DNA of 64,000 nt, from assembly GCA_036429605.1 (NCBI GenBank), contig CM071590.1, positions 3,596,001-3,660,000 on the forward strand, given 5' to 3'. Under the pieces are notes generated by a model, which saw nothing but the letters and a program-made list of their open reading frames with translations, had not been told where the DNA came from and did not search any database. This document shows positions 10,224 through 23,500 of the stretch, one piece after another. Positions within the stretch are counted from its first letter, which is position 1; each line of letters opens with the position of its first letter. The translations under genes were made by a program, and so were the position numbers. Source of the stretch: Cladobotryum mycophilum (Eukaryota; Ascomycota; Sordariomycetes; Hypocreales; Hypocreaceae).

Positions 10224-11829
10224 TTACTTGGAGGCAAATCCAACCTCAACCTTTCCAACGAGCCAAGCCGCGGCATAGACGGACATCATACTTCCAAAGA
10301 TGATCAACGGTTTCTTCAGTGTGACAGAAAGCTGAGTCTCATATGAGATGATGAGTTCCCGATCTCGGAAATCATCAACAAGATTCTGAGCCTTGATGAA
10401 AACTGCTGTTCGACCGATTGTGTCAAGGTAGGTCTTGTGAAGACCAACTGATGACTCTACAATCGATGAGATGGGAATATCAGTGTGAAATTTGACGTTG
10501 CTGCAGTATTGTTAGTCGACATTCATATCACTAGCGGCGGGAGATGAAAAAAAGCTACTTACGTTGCTCCTTCAGGAAGAAGAACTCGGATATCGACCTC
10601 GCCGTACTCAACACCCTCGACCTGCTTTGGTCCCTCAATGAATGGGACCTTGAGAATGTACTTGCTCTTGTGCTGGCGCAAATGGTTGGCAGCATCGGAA
10701 TTCCAACCAATGGTAAAAGGGTACTTCCATCCTCCAAAAACAGGGTAACGAGGCTTGAGTTCTAGCAAAGCCTCCCGCTTGTTGCTCCTGAATCTCGAAG
10801 TAGAGACATTTCCGATGGCGTCAGTAAAGTAGGGGTCAACACTGCCGACCTGAAGAGGGAAGCGCAACTCCTTCAAAGCGGTGGAGGCGGGGTTGAAGTA
10901 CTGAGACTGGGCCCACTTGACACGGTTGAACAGAGCTGACAGGTTGGCACCCCGATGATAGAGGGTATATCTCTCCTCAAAGGCGACATTTCCACCCCAG
11001 TGACTGACTTCAATATCACGCTCAAGGTTGGATACATGAAGTACCGGCTTTGTGAATTCGAATCTGACTTGCGCCGCAGACTTGGCACCAGCAGGTTGCT
11101 CGCCAAGGGGACCATAAGTCAGCTTGGAACCTTGCTTCTGAGGAAACTCTTTGACGTCGCCGGTGCCAGCAATCTTGGTGTAGTCGGGAATCGTAGCGGA
11201 CGCTGACTTGATTTCAGTCTTTTGTTTCAGAGTCGGGTAAGATGAAGGCGCGTATAGAGAGAAGTCGTAGACGAGGTATTGCTGCTCCTCCTGCTTGATT
11301 GATGCGGGCAGAGGACGGTATGCCTTCAAGTAGTAGAAGGAGATTGCGAGGGTCTGCTGGGCGCCAGGCTTGAGCGGGGATGGCAATAGGATGCGATAAT
11401 ATTGAACGTCGCTATGGCAAATTAGCAAACGCCCTTGCCATGGCAATTGGACTTTGAACTATTCCAGGCTCAATCAACTCACTTCAATGGATCGTATTCG
11501 ACTACATCTGTTAGGAAGGGCTGGGAACTGGTATCTTTGCGATCCTTGACGACAAATGCGCCAAGGCGGGACAGCTGGTCCCTTGTAAAGGGCAGATAGT
11601 ATTCATCCTGCGGACCCGATGCGGTGTTCTCTATGAGGACATTGATCTGCTCCTTGGCGTAGTTCTTCTCTACCGAGATAATGTGGACCAGGTTCGCATT
11701 CTTGAAGACCTGCGGAGGCTTGAAGTCGGCAGGCAGCTTGTGAGTTGGTGTGCTGTATGTCTTGACAGAGTTGGCAATGGCGGTCGACAGAAGGCCCAGG
11801 AGAGCCGCTGCGACTGATAGAGACTTCAT
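10224..11829 (-). CDS. OST1: Oligosaccharyltransferase subunit, ribophorin I / Ost1
   Basis: Subunit of the ER oligosaccharyltransferase that N-glycosylates nascent proteins. Three exons, 11829-11483, 11411-10563 and 10500-10224, 490 aa. The splices restore DPL-NDVQYYRIL and EGA-TNVKFHTD. A signal peptide is visible (MKSLSVAAALLGLLSTAIA). The luminal part contains ribophorin-I landmarks such as NAKVHIISVEKNYAKEQ-like text, LPSPLKPGAQQTLAISFYYLKA, EVSHWGGNVAFEERYTLYHRGA and FPLFGGWKYPFTIGWN-like sequence. A single C-terminal membrane segment (PLIIFGSMMSVYAAAWLVG) ends close to the stop. Length is normal for fungal Ost1. No defects were seen. Confidence 0.92.
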
Positions 11830-12968
11830 CTTGGCAAATGAGTGGGAATCGCACTCGCACTCATGAGCTGGGTTGTGGGTTGTGCGTTGCAGCAAGAATG
11901 TCCCAATCTCAAAGTCTCAATCGCGATAGCGTGGCAGCTTCAGTGACGGCCCGGAGAAGCATACGTCGCCCATTCACCAACTGGAGCTTACAGGGGAGCT
12001 TGAGGCTGACCAATCAGAAGCTGCAATGCGCTATATGCGGTTATATGGATTTTCCGGATGTTCTTGGGGAGAAACCAGGGAGAAAAAAAGAAAAGGTGGA
12101 GCCCTGAGTGCCGAGACCAGGGCTGCTTAGCTAGCTGCTGCAACCGCTGCAACTGCTGGCTGCTGGTGCCATTTCGGGGCAGTTCTTGGAGGGGCTTGGA
12201 TGATAACCGTTGGTGAAGCCATTGGCCCCAAGGTTTGAAGCGGAAAGACATGCCTTTCAGGAGGCAATCAACTACCCAATAAACTTTGTAATATTTCGTC
12301 GTATTATCATAAGCAAGTCTCAATTTTCAAGACAAGCCCGTATCAACTAAGTCTTTCTACTGGATGCGATGGAGCAGCAAGCAAGCACGGATGGACCTAG
12401 CCAAGACCAGGAGACAGGAGACAAGTTTGACAGGGTCCAACATCTGAGCTGTTCTGACTTCTGGCGAGGAGGTATTACTTGTCGTATGAAGATAATGTAG
12501 ATGTGAGACTTGAGACCTGAGACATGAGGCGGCGAGAGGCCATGTAAAAGTACAATCTGTACATACAGACAACAGAACAGGTATCCGTACCACCTACGTG
12601 CGCTAAAAGTCAGTGGTGGTGGCAGCCAAGAAGCCCGACGGGCGTGTTTCCCATCAGAAAGTGGGTGGCCCCTCCAGTGCTGTCCAAGCTTTCTGGCTCT
12701 AGATCTCTGGTAGCTTCAACCTACCGCCTTCATCTCCTGATCTAAAACCTGCAGGCTTTTTGCCAACTCTCACCTCCCCCAAACCAAGCTTCATCGCGCC
12801 CGCTTGTTCTGGAACCTCTGGATCAAGGGTCCTATTTTGCGTTTGTACCCATCACAGATCATCTGTTTCGGTTTTCGTATGTACTCCCTTACCACTCGCT
12901 CCAGCTCTCTTCAAGCTTCTCCTTGTTAACACAGCTACCCCGCCAGACCCCGCGATCCCGCTGCGAAA
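11830..12968. other. Divergent intergenic region, OST1 / hexokinase promoters
   Basis: About 1.1 kb with no supported gene. OST1 leaves to the left and hexokinase to the right, so both promoters lie here. The last 250 bp before the hexokinase ATG are pyrimidine-rich, typical of fungal 5' leaders. No confident regulatory motif was found. Confidence 0.6.
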
Positions 12969-15145
12969 ATGGTTGGCCTTGGACCTCGTCCGCCTCCCTC
13001 TAGGAAGGGTACGTTTTACTTTTACTATTTAGCTTTCCTGAGCTGCCGAGCTTTTGTTTGTCTTATTTCCCCCGTGTTATCTCTTCATCTCTTGCTATTC
13101 TCAATTCATTCTTCAAGCTTCAAACAAGCCCCTTGTTCCTACATACTATTATCATAATGCCGTCAACATTGCCCCAAGAGACGTCATCAGCTCGGTCTGG
13201 TATATGACCCTTTTTTCTTCTTTCCTATCGCTATCGAGATTGTGTAACCCTCCCATTTGTCGATCTCGATCTTATGGATTCTTAATTTGTCTTTACTTTA
13301 TACATGTTGGCGCAATCTCCATACCACATTTTGGGGTTGAGATGGACTTCCACCGGCACAGGGGACGACTCTCGAGCCAACACCCTTAGTCGGGGAGCTC
13401 GGATGGACTCATCGCAATGTCATTCCTTCATGTTCCAGAAATCAAGACGGATGTGATGAAATATTATTCTTAGAGCCTGTGCTTACTAACTTATCTTGTC
13501 TAGGCTCCAAGTCGGACATCCCCAAGGATCTCCTTGAGGAGGTGAGAAGGCTTGAAGAGGCCTTCACTGTCCCTACGCAAAAGCTCAAGGAAATCACCGA
13601 GCACTTCATCTCTGAGCTTGCCAAGGGTAAGTAAAATGATACCACTGCAAAATATAGTTGCTAATGTTGGATTTTACAGGTCTTAGTGTCGAGGGTGGTA
13701 GTATTGTTCGTCTAACCTCCTGATTCAAACCCTGCCGTCCAAGTGCTAATGATATACCAGCCCATGAACCCTACCTGGGTTCTATCCTTCCCCGATGGTC
13801 ATGAGACGGGAACCTTCTTGGCCCTTGATATGGGCGGCACAAACCTGCGAGTTTGTGAGATCACCCTGACAGACAAGAAGTCCGAGTTCGATATCATCCA
13901 GTCCAAATATCGGATGCCAGAGGAGCTCAAGACCGGCTCCAGCGAAGAGCTGTGGGAGTACATTGCCGACTGCTTGCACCAGTTCGTCGAGGCTCACCAC
14001 GGCGATTGCTCCAAGCTTGACGCCATACCCCTAGGCTTCACCTTCTCTTATCCCGCTACCCAAAACTACATCGACGAGGGTATTCTTCAGAGATGGACCA
14101 AGGGTTTCGATATTGCTGGAGTTGAAAACCACAATGTCGTCCCTATGTTTGAGGCTGCCTTGGCAAAGCGCGTAAGTAAAGCATATCAAAGTTGCCTGGC
14201 CATTTTCTCACGCTCCACAGGGTGTGCCTATCAAGCTTACGGCCTTGATCAACGATACTACCGGAACCTTGATTGCCTCTGCATATACCGATACCACCAT
14301 GAAGATTGGATGCATTTTCGGAACTGGATGCAATGCTGCCTATATGGAGGACTGCGGCTCCATCCCCAAGCTTGCGCATATGAACCTCCCCGCTGATATG
14401 CCAATGGCCATCAACTGCGAGTGGGGTGCCTTTGACAATGAGCACAAGGTGCTGCCAAGAACGAAATACGATATCAAGATTGACCAGGATTCTCCTCGTC
14501 CTGGCCAGCAAGCCTTTGAAAAGATGATTGCTGGTTTGTACCTGGGCGAGATCTTCCGACTCGTTCTTGTCGACTTGCATGACAACAAGGATGTTCACAT
14601 CTTCGAGAACCAAAACATCGAAGCACTTCGCAAACCATACACACTCGACTCTTCATTCCTGTCTGCCATTGAAGAGTGAGTCTCTCTATTCTATTGAATT
14701 GACAAAGCTAACGATGAATAGGGATCCTTGGGAGAACCTTCAGGAGACCGCCGACTTGTTCCAGTCAAGGCTGAATCTCACCACTACGCTGCCAGAGCTT
14801 GAACTTGTCCGAAAACTTTCTGAGCTTATCGGCACTCGTGCTGCCCGTTTGTCTGCATGTGGTGTTGCCGCCATTTGCAAGAAGAAGGGATACAACTCCT
14901 GCCACGTCGGTGCTGACGGATCCGTGTTTAACAAATACCCCCATTTCAAGGCGAGAGGCGCCCAGGCTTTGCGAGAGATTCTTGACTGGCCTGCCAAGAC
15001 CAACCCCAAGGAAGAGGACCCTATTGAGATCTTGCCTGCTGAAGACGGTAGCGGTGTTGGTGCTGCTCTCATCGCTGCGCTTACTCTCAAGCGTTTCAAG
15101 GCGGGCAACATTGCGGGCATCTTGCACCCGGAGAACTTCAAATAA
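12969..15145 (+). CDS. HXK1: Hexokinase
   Basis: Phosphorylates glucose and other hexoses with ATP at the first step of glycolysis. Six exons: 12969-13008, 13504-13626, 13680-13705, 13761-14171, 14221-14675 and 14722-15145, 492 aa, the usual size. The first exon codes for only 13 residues (MVGLGPRPPPSRK) and is followed by a 495-nt intron. Landmarks are the phosphate-1 loop LALDMGGTNLRVCE, the sugar-binding LGFTFSYPATQ, LINDTTGTL with the catalytic Asp, IGCIFGTGCNAAY, INCEWGAFD, and VGADGSVFNKYPHF. Intron 3 uses a weak donor (GTTCGT) but has a good branch site (GCTAATG) and joins GGSI-PMNPTW correctly. It is hexokinase-like rather than glucokinase-like by the overall text. It converges on RMT2, with 181 bp between stops. 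Confidence 0.94.
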
Positions 15146-15326
15146 AGGGATGGGACCAATCTAAAACACAATAGAGATCATTATGCAGACATGGAATAGC
15201 GGAAAAGACTGGAGCGACGTGTCAATTGGGGCTGACACTGGGGTATTTTGATTGTTTAGACACTATGAAACTAATCTAGGTGTCCAAAACTGAGACGCTC
15301 CGAGATTCTTGCATCTTGTCTACCTA

Positions 15327-16659
15327 TTATCCCATGAAAGTGCATATAGGCAATCGATATTCTGAGAAGCATTAGCGAAGACCGATCAAGTAGGGGTGTA
15401 GTAAACTTACTGTCAAGTGTCCAGTAGCGCCGTCTAACGCCTTCCCACTCTCCTTTTCCATCCTCATTGAGCGCACTCATATCAACGTCGCTCTCTTCCC
15501 ACTCAACATCTAGACCAGCATCGGCGCAGTGCATTTCAACAACCTTGGTGTATACATCGTAGCAAATCTTGCGGTCCGCTCCCAGTCCATTAAAGAAGCT
15601 AAACCGTCCTTCCTGATCCATTAGACCAGGCACATGCTCCATAAAAAACTCCCGCAGCTGTGAGTAGTCTTCCCCGAAAGTGTCAAAGTAAATGGCATCA
15701 TAAATCTCACCCTGCTCTAATAGCTGGGGGACAATGTCCTGCCACTTGCCGGCAAAGATTTTGTAGGCTCCCTCCTCGGGCCCGCTCTTCTCCCACTCGG
15801 GGCCAAACTTGGATCCGGGTTTGGAGACGTGCTCGAGCACGTTGGGATGCGCCTCGATGATGTGGTGACGGGAGGGCTTTAGCTCCGCGAACATGCCGTC
15901 GACGATGCCCATGCCGAAGCCGATGTTGAGAATGCGCTTACCCGGTGAGGAGTCGGGAATGAGGGCAGCAACGGAGCGGCGCATGATGTCTGTTTCCCAG
16001 GCCATCATGACGCCGTTGAGGTCAGAATCGAGAAGCTTATCGTCGTCGTATGTAAGCTTGGACTGTAGGTACTCCTCGCTCGTCACAGGTTTCTCGTCCG
16101 CGTTTGGGGGAACGAAATTTGGAACCTTTTCCTCTGTTGGCTCTTCTTCCTCTGGTTTGGTATCCTCGTTGGTGGCTTCATCTTGATCTTCCCCCATCTC
16201 CTCGTCTTCACCAGAAGAGAGCTCTTCGTATCCATCCATCAGCGCAAAGAGCAGCTCAGCTCGAACACCAGCCTCAACACACAAATTATACAGTGTCTTT
16301 CGACCCAATCGATCGGCGACGCAACCGGCGGTTTCGTTATTGGCATCGACATCGTTCCAGATGGCGCCCGAGAGGAAGAGTTCTTGGAGTATCTCCTTGG
16401 CCGCTTCTACGCTGCCCTCCTCCTCCTCCTCATCTTCCTCTCCTGCATCCTTCTTCTCTGCTGGGCCACAGACCCGGATCGCAGCGTGAAGTGGGGTCTC
16501 CCCTGTCTTTGGATCCTGAACACTGGCCTTTTCGCGTTCGTCGAGGAGTTTCTTCAGACCACCGAGGTCATGACCCCATGCATGATATAGGATATTTCGA
16601 ATGTCTTCCGGGCATTCGGCGGTTACCCGAGCATTTAGGGAGTCGTCAATCGATGACAT
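15327..16659 (-). CDS. RMT2: Protein arginine N-methyltransferase 2 (ankyrin plus methyltransferase)
   Basis: Rmt2 methylates the delta nitrogen of arginine; in yeast its known substrate is ribosomal protein L12. Two exons, 16659-15411 and 15361-15327, 427 aa. The short last exon gives DKYRLPICTFMG, the conserved family end; reading straight through the intron would replace it with unrelated residues. An ankyrin-like unit (DPKTGETPLHAAIRV) lies near residue 55, with a highly acidic stretch at about 70-80 and another near 150-180. The methyltransferase part has ILNIGFGMGIVDGMF (AdoMet motif I), HHIIEAHPNVL, and IYDAIYFDTFGEDY. The branch site CGCTAATG precedes the CTCAG acceptor. The gene converges with hexokinase and diverges from VTC4. 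Confidence 0.92.
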
Positions 16660-17675
16660 GGTGGGATGGGATTCGGATGGAGGGGTATCCCGAAGATTTG
16701 ATCTTGTGGTTCAGGTCAGGATAGCAAGTCCAGACTGTGATCTTGGGATGGGACGATGGAGATGCATGTACTATATGGAATAGGTTATAATATCAGCAAT
16801 TGATCATTAAACAATGGCTTTGATTCGTGTTTAGGGACACTTCCGGATTCCTTACCGAATCTTTAATTTTTGTTCTCAAACCACAAAAAATAGTTTTACT
16901 GCAACCTAGAACCCTTGAGCGCAACCCAGAAGTGCCCCGCACTACGACCGATGCGGGTTTGTGGATGCCAACCTACCTAGGTACTAATAATTGATGCTTC
17001 TAGCGGCGCGCTACCAGATTTTTGCAGGGCAAGAAACGGCGAGCTTAGCAGTCATGTTAGTGACCGACGCAGCTGAAGCTTCAGTGGACTGAGCCCACTG
17101 AGCTCCCCTGTAGAAGCACCTGCACTCTAGCGGGTCTTCCCACGTTGCCTAGGACGTCTGCATGATTCGCCAATCAGACGTCGATTGGCCCACTAGCTAC
17201 GTTATAGATTCCAAGCTCGAAGTAGTAACAATGCCGGGGCGTCATCCATAGCGTCCATGGTATCCAACACCCCTTCTGAAAGGCCCTTCCATTCCAAGTT
17301 CCAGCATCGTACCGAATAACCATTCTCGTCACGCCACCACCACCACCCGATCCAAAACAAACAGCAATTAATTAATTCATTTGTACGCTGCAAGAAATCT
17401 CCATTTAATAGGCGAGCTGATATCGTTTTGCTCAGAATTGAGGCACCAGTTTTTGTCCTCTTTTCTTCCGCTGCACATTGTTTGTGGACCCTCCAGTTTC
17501 CTCCCTGCTTTTTTTCTTTGCTTTTTCTCTTGGCTTGCCTCGCTTTGCTTGTTGTCCCCCCCATATCTTACATGTTCACCTACTAATGCTGATTGCCAAA
17601 GATCTCAGAGGTCTTGATAGGAATTGGGTCTCCTTCCGACGCGATTCATACGAGGTTCGACCAGGCATTGTCGTC
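16660..17675. other. Divergent intergenic region, RMT2 / VTC4 promoters
   Basis: No supported gene. It holds the palindrome TACCTAGGTA at 16974-16983 and a CACGTT hexamer at 17141-17146. The VTC4 leader side is pyrimidine-rich. Open frames on both strands near 17200-17600 have no recognisable content. Confidence 0.6.
17141..17146 (+). promoter_or_regulatory. Possible Pho4/NUC-1-type site upstream of VTC4
   Basis: CACGTT, a known low-affinity variant of the phosphate-response E-box CACGTG, about 530 bp upstream of VTC4. VTC genes are phosphate-regulated in yeast. A single hexamer is weak evidence, so this is only a candidate. Confidence 0.25.
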
Positions 17676-20103
17676 ATGAAGTTCGGCGAGCAGTTGCGCT
17701 CGAGTATTATTCGAGAGTATCAATGGTACTACATCGACTACAATGGACTGAAGGGCGAGCTGAAGCATGCCACTGGCCCGCTCAAGCCTGATGGCGATGG
17801 CCCTAGGGGGTGGACTGAAGCCGATGAGACGCGCTTTGTCGGCAAGCTTGAAGCTGAGCTCGAAAAGGTCCATACGAAGCAGCAGGTCAAGGCAATGGAG
17901 ATTTCCCGCCGCATTGCGGTCAGCGAGCGCGAGGTCAAAGATGTGGTTAACCGCCTGAACGAGCGAGGCCTTGGCGAGGATGGACCTAGCGAAGAGGAGT
18001 TTTTGCTTCTAGAGGAAGATCTTAGTGATATCATTGCCGACGTCCACGATCTTGCCAAGTTCGTCCAGCTCAACTACACCGGCTTTTATAAAATTATCAA
18101 GAAGCATGACGTAAGTCGACACCCCGACAGATCGGCACGGCGTTGCACATGAACTGACCACAACCCGATAGAAAATGACCGGATGGCACCTGCGGCCTGC
18201 CTTTGATACCCGTCTCAAAGCCAAGCCCTTCTACAAGGAAAACTACGACGCGTCCGTCATTAAGCTATCGAAGCTCTACGATCTTGTTCGCACCAGAGGC
18301 AATCCAGTCAAAGGTGACAGCGCTGCCGGCGGTAGCCAAGCCAGCTTTGTCCGACAAACGACTAAATACTGGGTTCATCCCGATAATGTAACCGAACTGA
18401 AGCTCATCATCCTGAAGCATTTGCCGGTTTTGGTCTTCAATGCCAGCAAGGAGTTTGAACAGGCGGATTCCGCCATCACTTCAATTTACTATGACAACCC
18501 CAACACCTGGGATTTGTACGAGGGGAGATTGAAGAAGACCGAAGGTGCTGAAGCTATCCGTCTGCGATGGTATGGCGGTATGAAGACTGAAACCATCTTC
18601 GTCGAGCGCAAGACCCACCGTGAAGACTGGACCGGCGAGAAGTCTGTCAAGGCTCGTTTCGCTATGAAGGAGAAGAACGTTAATTCATACCTAAAAGGAG
18701 AGCTGCTCCCGGCTGCCATTTTCGAGAAGGCGCGAAAGGAGGGCAAGAAATCTGAAAAGGCTATTGCTGAAGACGAGAGGCTAGCCGCGGAGATTCAGTA
18801 TTCGGTCTTGAAGAAAGGTTACAAGCCCGTCTGCCGTTCGTTCTATAACCGTACAGCTTTCCAGTTGCCTGCCGATGCACGAGTCCGAATCTCTCTGGAT
18901 ACTGAGTTGACCATGGTTCGAGAGGACAATCTGGATGGCCGCCGTCGTTGTGGCGATAACTGGAGGAGAATGGATATCGGAATCGATTTCCCCTTCTCGC
19001 AGCTTCCCCCAGATGATATTGTGAGGTTCCCCTATGCCATCCTTGAGGTCAAGCTCCAAACACAGATGGGACAGGAGCCGCCGGAATGGGTTCGACAGCT
19101 CATTTCATCTCACCTTGTCGAGGCTGTTCCCAAGTTCTCCAAATTTATCCATGGAACGGCATGCCTGTTCCCTGATCGCATCAATCTTCTTCCATTCTGG
19201 ATGCCTCAGATGGATGTTGACATTCGCAAACCAGTTACACATGACTTTGGAATTCGTCGCCCTGTACTTTCTGGTACGACCACTACTTCAGATGACGACG
19301 AGGATATCGATTCCGATGAGGAGGAAATCCAACGGTCTCGTAATGGCCACGGCAATGGCGAATCTAGCAGACAAGGCCGTCGACTCCAAACTGTTACTAC
19401 GGATGCAGAGGGCCAAACCGTTGATCTACCCGGACTTAATGATGACTATCCGATTTACGACTCTGATGACGAATATGACGGAAGCTATGCCTTGGAGGAA
19501 GCAAGGAGAGTCGGTGGATGGCACTACTACTCGATTCTTATCCAAACAAAGGCAGCAACCGTTGGCAATGGTGCCCTGCACGCCTTGAAATATATGGTGC
19601 CAAGCCCTCGTGCCACTCGAGTTCCACGAAGCGCAAGACAAGAGATGCTATTTGGCGATAGTCAGGTTCAGCGCAAGAGGTTCAAGGCTCCTAAGGGGAA
19701 GAAGATTTACGTGCCCGTCCGTGTCGAGCCAAAGGTGTACTTTGCTGCCGAGAGAACATTCCTAGGATGGGTGAGTTTCCCAATAGTTTTTGCAAAGAAT
19801 GGCATACTAACATGTTAATAGCTCGAGTACTCTATCTATATTGGCACCATTGCTACCACGCTTCTCAATTTTGGATCCCACCCTACGCCAATGTCTTTCT
19901 GGGTTGCTGGCATTTTCACATTCCTCGCCATCTTCAGCTTGCTGTACTCGGTTGGCATCTATCTCTACCGAAGCAAAATGATCCGCGCGCGCAAGGCAGC
20001 TCGATACTATGATCGCTGGGGACCTAGTATTCTCTGCGGTGCTCTATTTGCGGCTGCGGCGGTGAACTTTGGTTATGAGGGGTGGGAGAGGAAATACTGG
20101 TAA
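17676..20103 (+). CDS. VTC4: Vacuolar transporter chaperone 4, polyphosphate polymerase subunit
   Basis: Catalytic subunit of the VTC complex, which makes polyphosphate from ATP and moves it into the vacuole. Three exons, 17676-18110, 18172-19770 and 19822-20103, 771 aa. The SPX domain (about 1-170) starts MKFGEQLRSSIIREYQWYY and includes the inositol-pyrophosphate-type lysine segment FYKIIKKHDKMTGW. The tunnel-shaped catalytic domain (about 200-490) has TTKYWVHPDN, RLRWYGG, FVERKTHREDWTGEKSVKARF-like text, SFYNRT and RISLDTELTMVRED. A very acidic linker (SDDDEDIDSDEEE) follows. The last third carries three membrane segments of the VTC1-like type, including MSFWVAGIFTFLAIFSLLY. The start is the ATG at the SPX domain; upstream in-frame sequence is not family-like. 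It converges on MCM4. Confidence 0.94.
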
Positions 20104-20515
20104 GAGGGAGGGAGACTAGTTGTAAACAAACTTTACGGTGTGCGATTCTTTTTGTATCACTATTGTATGGAAGCTTTTTTTTGGTCTTTTGGATAGCATG
20201 ATGGGAAGCAGTGTGACGACGCTCATTATGGACGGAGAATGATTGCATGAGTTGGGGAGAGGTTCATTGTCTCTTATGTTGGGTCAATTCAGGATAGTAA
20301 TGATTTGGATGTGCAAGTATTCTTAGCTGATGCGAAATAAGACTGTTGACTTTTCTTTTGCTCAATGATGTGTTTGATTCCTGAATTATGCGACTCTAGT
20401 AACATGGCTAGGATCTACTACCCAACGCCTGCTCATAAAGCATCTAATCTCTCTTATCTTGCCTATATGTCCCTTTTTGATTCATTGATTCCAACATGTA
20501 TCGTCCGTTGGAACA
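20104..20515. other. Convergent 3' intergenic region, VTC4 / MCM4
   Basis: 412 bp between two stop codons. It is T-rich on the plus strand just after VTC4 and presumably holds both polyadenylation regions. Nothing else was recognised. Confidence 0.6.
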
Positions 20516-23500
20516 TTAAATGCCAGTTACTCTTCTAATACCCCTTCTCGCGCCCTCACCCGTAATCATGATAGCATTCTCCGCCTCCAGGGCCCTCATA
20601 ATCTCATTAAACTCGGACTGCTCGATGGGCAGGCTCGAGCCTTCGGCCAGCCTCCTGGACACGTCACCCCACCTCACCGAGTTACCGCCCGCGGTCATCT
20701 CATCCAGCAATCTGAGAGCGGCGTCCTTGAGATCGGCGCGACGCTTCCTCTCGGCGGTGCTGGTGCCCTCGGTCAGCAAGCTCATGTCGATTCTACCCTC
20801 AGAATCTGTGGCAGCGGTCTTGAGAGCAGATTGGATCAGACGGTAGGCCTCCTGGACGTCTCCCCTTGTGACGGTTTCGGACAGGCGCATCTTGGCGTGG
20901 GCTTCGGAGAGACGAATCATACTCTCGAGCTGTCGAGTCGTAGCCGTGATGCGTTTCTCCGCTGCTCGAACGTCTTGGCCAATGGCGCGCATGGCGACGT
21001 AGCACTCCACGAGCTCTTTAGCTGCATCATCCGAGAGTACGGGTTTGATATTAGTGCGGGCGTAAGAGATGTAGAGAGTGAGGAATTCGATGGGGAGAAT
21101 ATCTTCATCTGTGGCGGCTGATTGGGGCTTGTCTTCCAAATACATGGACAGAAGATGCTTCGCAAGACGACGGTCCGTCTTGTCATCAACACGATCGAGA
21201 ATAAGGTAAATCAAGTCAAAACGTGAGAGAAGCGTGGGGGAGATCAATATTCTGGGGAACCGAAAGGTCGGGGTTGTATCGGCTGCCAATGGGGTTGGCA
21301 GATGCGAGAATGCTGGTTCGCGCGTTCAGCGTTGTGATAATGCCGGCCTTGGCGATAGAGACAGTCTGCTGCTCCATGACTTCGTGAAGAACAGAGCGGG
21401 TCGACTCGTTCATCTTGTCAAACTCGTCGATACAGCATACACCTCCGTCAGATAGGACAAGCGCACCAGATTCCAGTACCAACTGTCGTGTCTCTGGATC
21501 ACGAGTGACGTAGGCCGTCAGACCGACAGCTGAGGAGCCCTTACCACTGGTGTATACGCCTCGCGGGGCGATCTTGTGAATGTAGGTCAGCATCTGCGAC
21601 TTGGACGTAGATGGATCACCACAAAGAAGGATGTTGATGTCGCCTCGATATTTCGGACTACCTCCCTTGGTGAAAGTCTTGTTCGTGCCACCGAAAAGCT
21701 GAAGCAGAATACCCTTCTTTACGTCGTCCATTTCGTAGATTGAAGGGGCTAGAGATCGGGATAGCAGCTCGTAGACATCCTCACGAGCCGCAGTCTCTCG
21801 AATTTTGGCCTCGTCTTCAGGAGTGATGCGACGGGTTTCTTCCATCTCATTGTTTCCAGCTTCGCCCTCTTCTTCACCCTCCACACCGATAGTGGAGAGA
21901 TCAGCTCCCAAGCGCTTCTTATCAACCTTTTGGACGTGCAGCACATCCACATAAGTCTTGTAAACGCTCTTGATAGCCCTTTGACGAGGATTTACACGGA
22001 CAGGAGCGGTACGGAAAATACCAGTTAGCTCAACTCGGTCACCGGCCTTGCAAAAGTCCACAAGCTCATTGTAGACACAAACCGATACTGAATGAGGCGT
22101 CTGACCGGCAGGGATCGCATCAGGGGTCTCTTGGAGCTTAAGAACCTGCTTGTCCTCGAACGAGCATCTGTTGTGAACAATTTGCATAGAGTTCTTGTTG
22201 GCACACATTTGACGAGGACACTCGGTTGGTTCTCGAATCTTGCCACGATCAAGACCGACATTGACCGAGTGATTACATACATTGCATCGGAAAAAGGCAT
22301 CCTTCATGTCAGGAATAACGGGCGTAGTCCGGATGACAAGGCCCTTGATGGAAATCAGACGATCCACATCTAGAACAAGTTAGTCTCCAGAATTCATCCA
22401 TTATCAAAGGGCCACTTACCAGAGGGATTCAGGTCTCTGAGATTAGTTATCTTCTCAAGGCCAAATGGACGAACGAGATAGAATGAGGATGCAACTTGGT
22501 CCTCCAATGAATTCTGCTCTGGTGGTGGTCGGGGGGTGGCAGCCTCCTCCGGTCTGTCAGAACTGGGGACTTGAAAGTCACTCTGTTGAGAGCCTTGCTG
22601 TCCTGCGCTACTCTGTGATTGACGACTTCTCAAGTCCTCTCCCCGAGCAAGTTCTACCATTAAATCATGAACAGACTGATCCATGATGGGGATAACTTCT
22701 TGCGGGTAGGCCTGGATCTGATGCCACAGCTTGCGAGTCGGGGGGTAGATGCTTAGATCAGCAATCTCAAGGTAGAGTCTAGTCGTGCCCAGGAGCAGCA
22801 TAGTTTCCAGAGCCTCCCAATAGGGTTTCGAGTCCACATCAGGAGCCTCACGAACTTGGGCGTCTGAAAGACCATCGCGGTACAAGCGATACTTGAGCGT
22901 GAAATTTCGAAGAAAATCTTTAAAGGCCGCAAAGGTATCATCAATGGATATCGTGGTACCCCAAATCAAGCTCTGACCTTGACCACCCAAAACATCGGCC
23001 TCTGAAGTGTCAGGGTTTCGGTTGCCGAACGTGGCGGCATCAGATCCAGGGACGCCACCTTCTCGAATCACCCGGCCAGCATCGTCGAGAATGACACGGC
23101 GCGGGGCACGGGGCGTCCTTACGCTATCAGAATTGATGTCACCACGTTTGAGTGCTGAGCCTGACCGCTGGCCGCCAACGAACAAACTGCTGCTTTCACT
23201 GCGCAGATCCGAGTACATTCGAGGGGTCCGACCAGGACTAGAACTGGCTTCGTATCGCACAGGAGAAGACTCTGAAAGGGCACAATTAGTTTTATTATAC
23301 AATCGTAAAAAAGGCACCATATTTTATATATCTAGAACCTACCTCCTGCGTAACCACCACCACCACCACTTGCTCTTGGAGTTCTCTGCTCTTCACCTCC
23401 CAACGACTGCGTATCGCTCATCTGGCGTATAGGCGAGCTAGGAGCGACGCCATTGCCGCCGCCCTGTGTGCTCTGACTGTTGGTCATGTGCCGCAACAGC

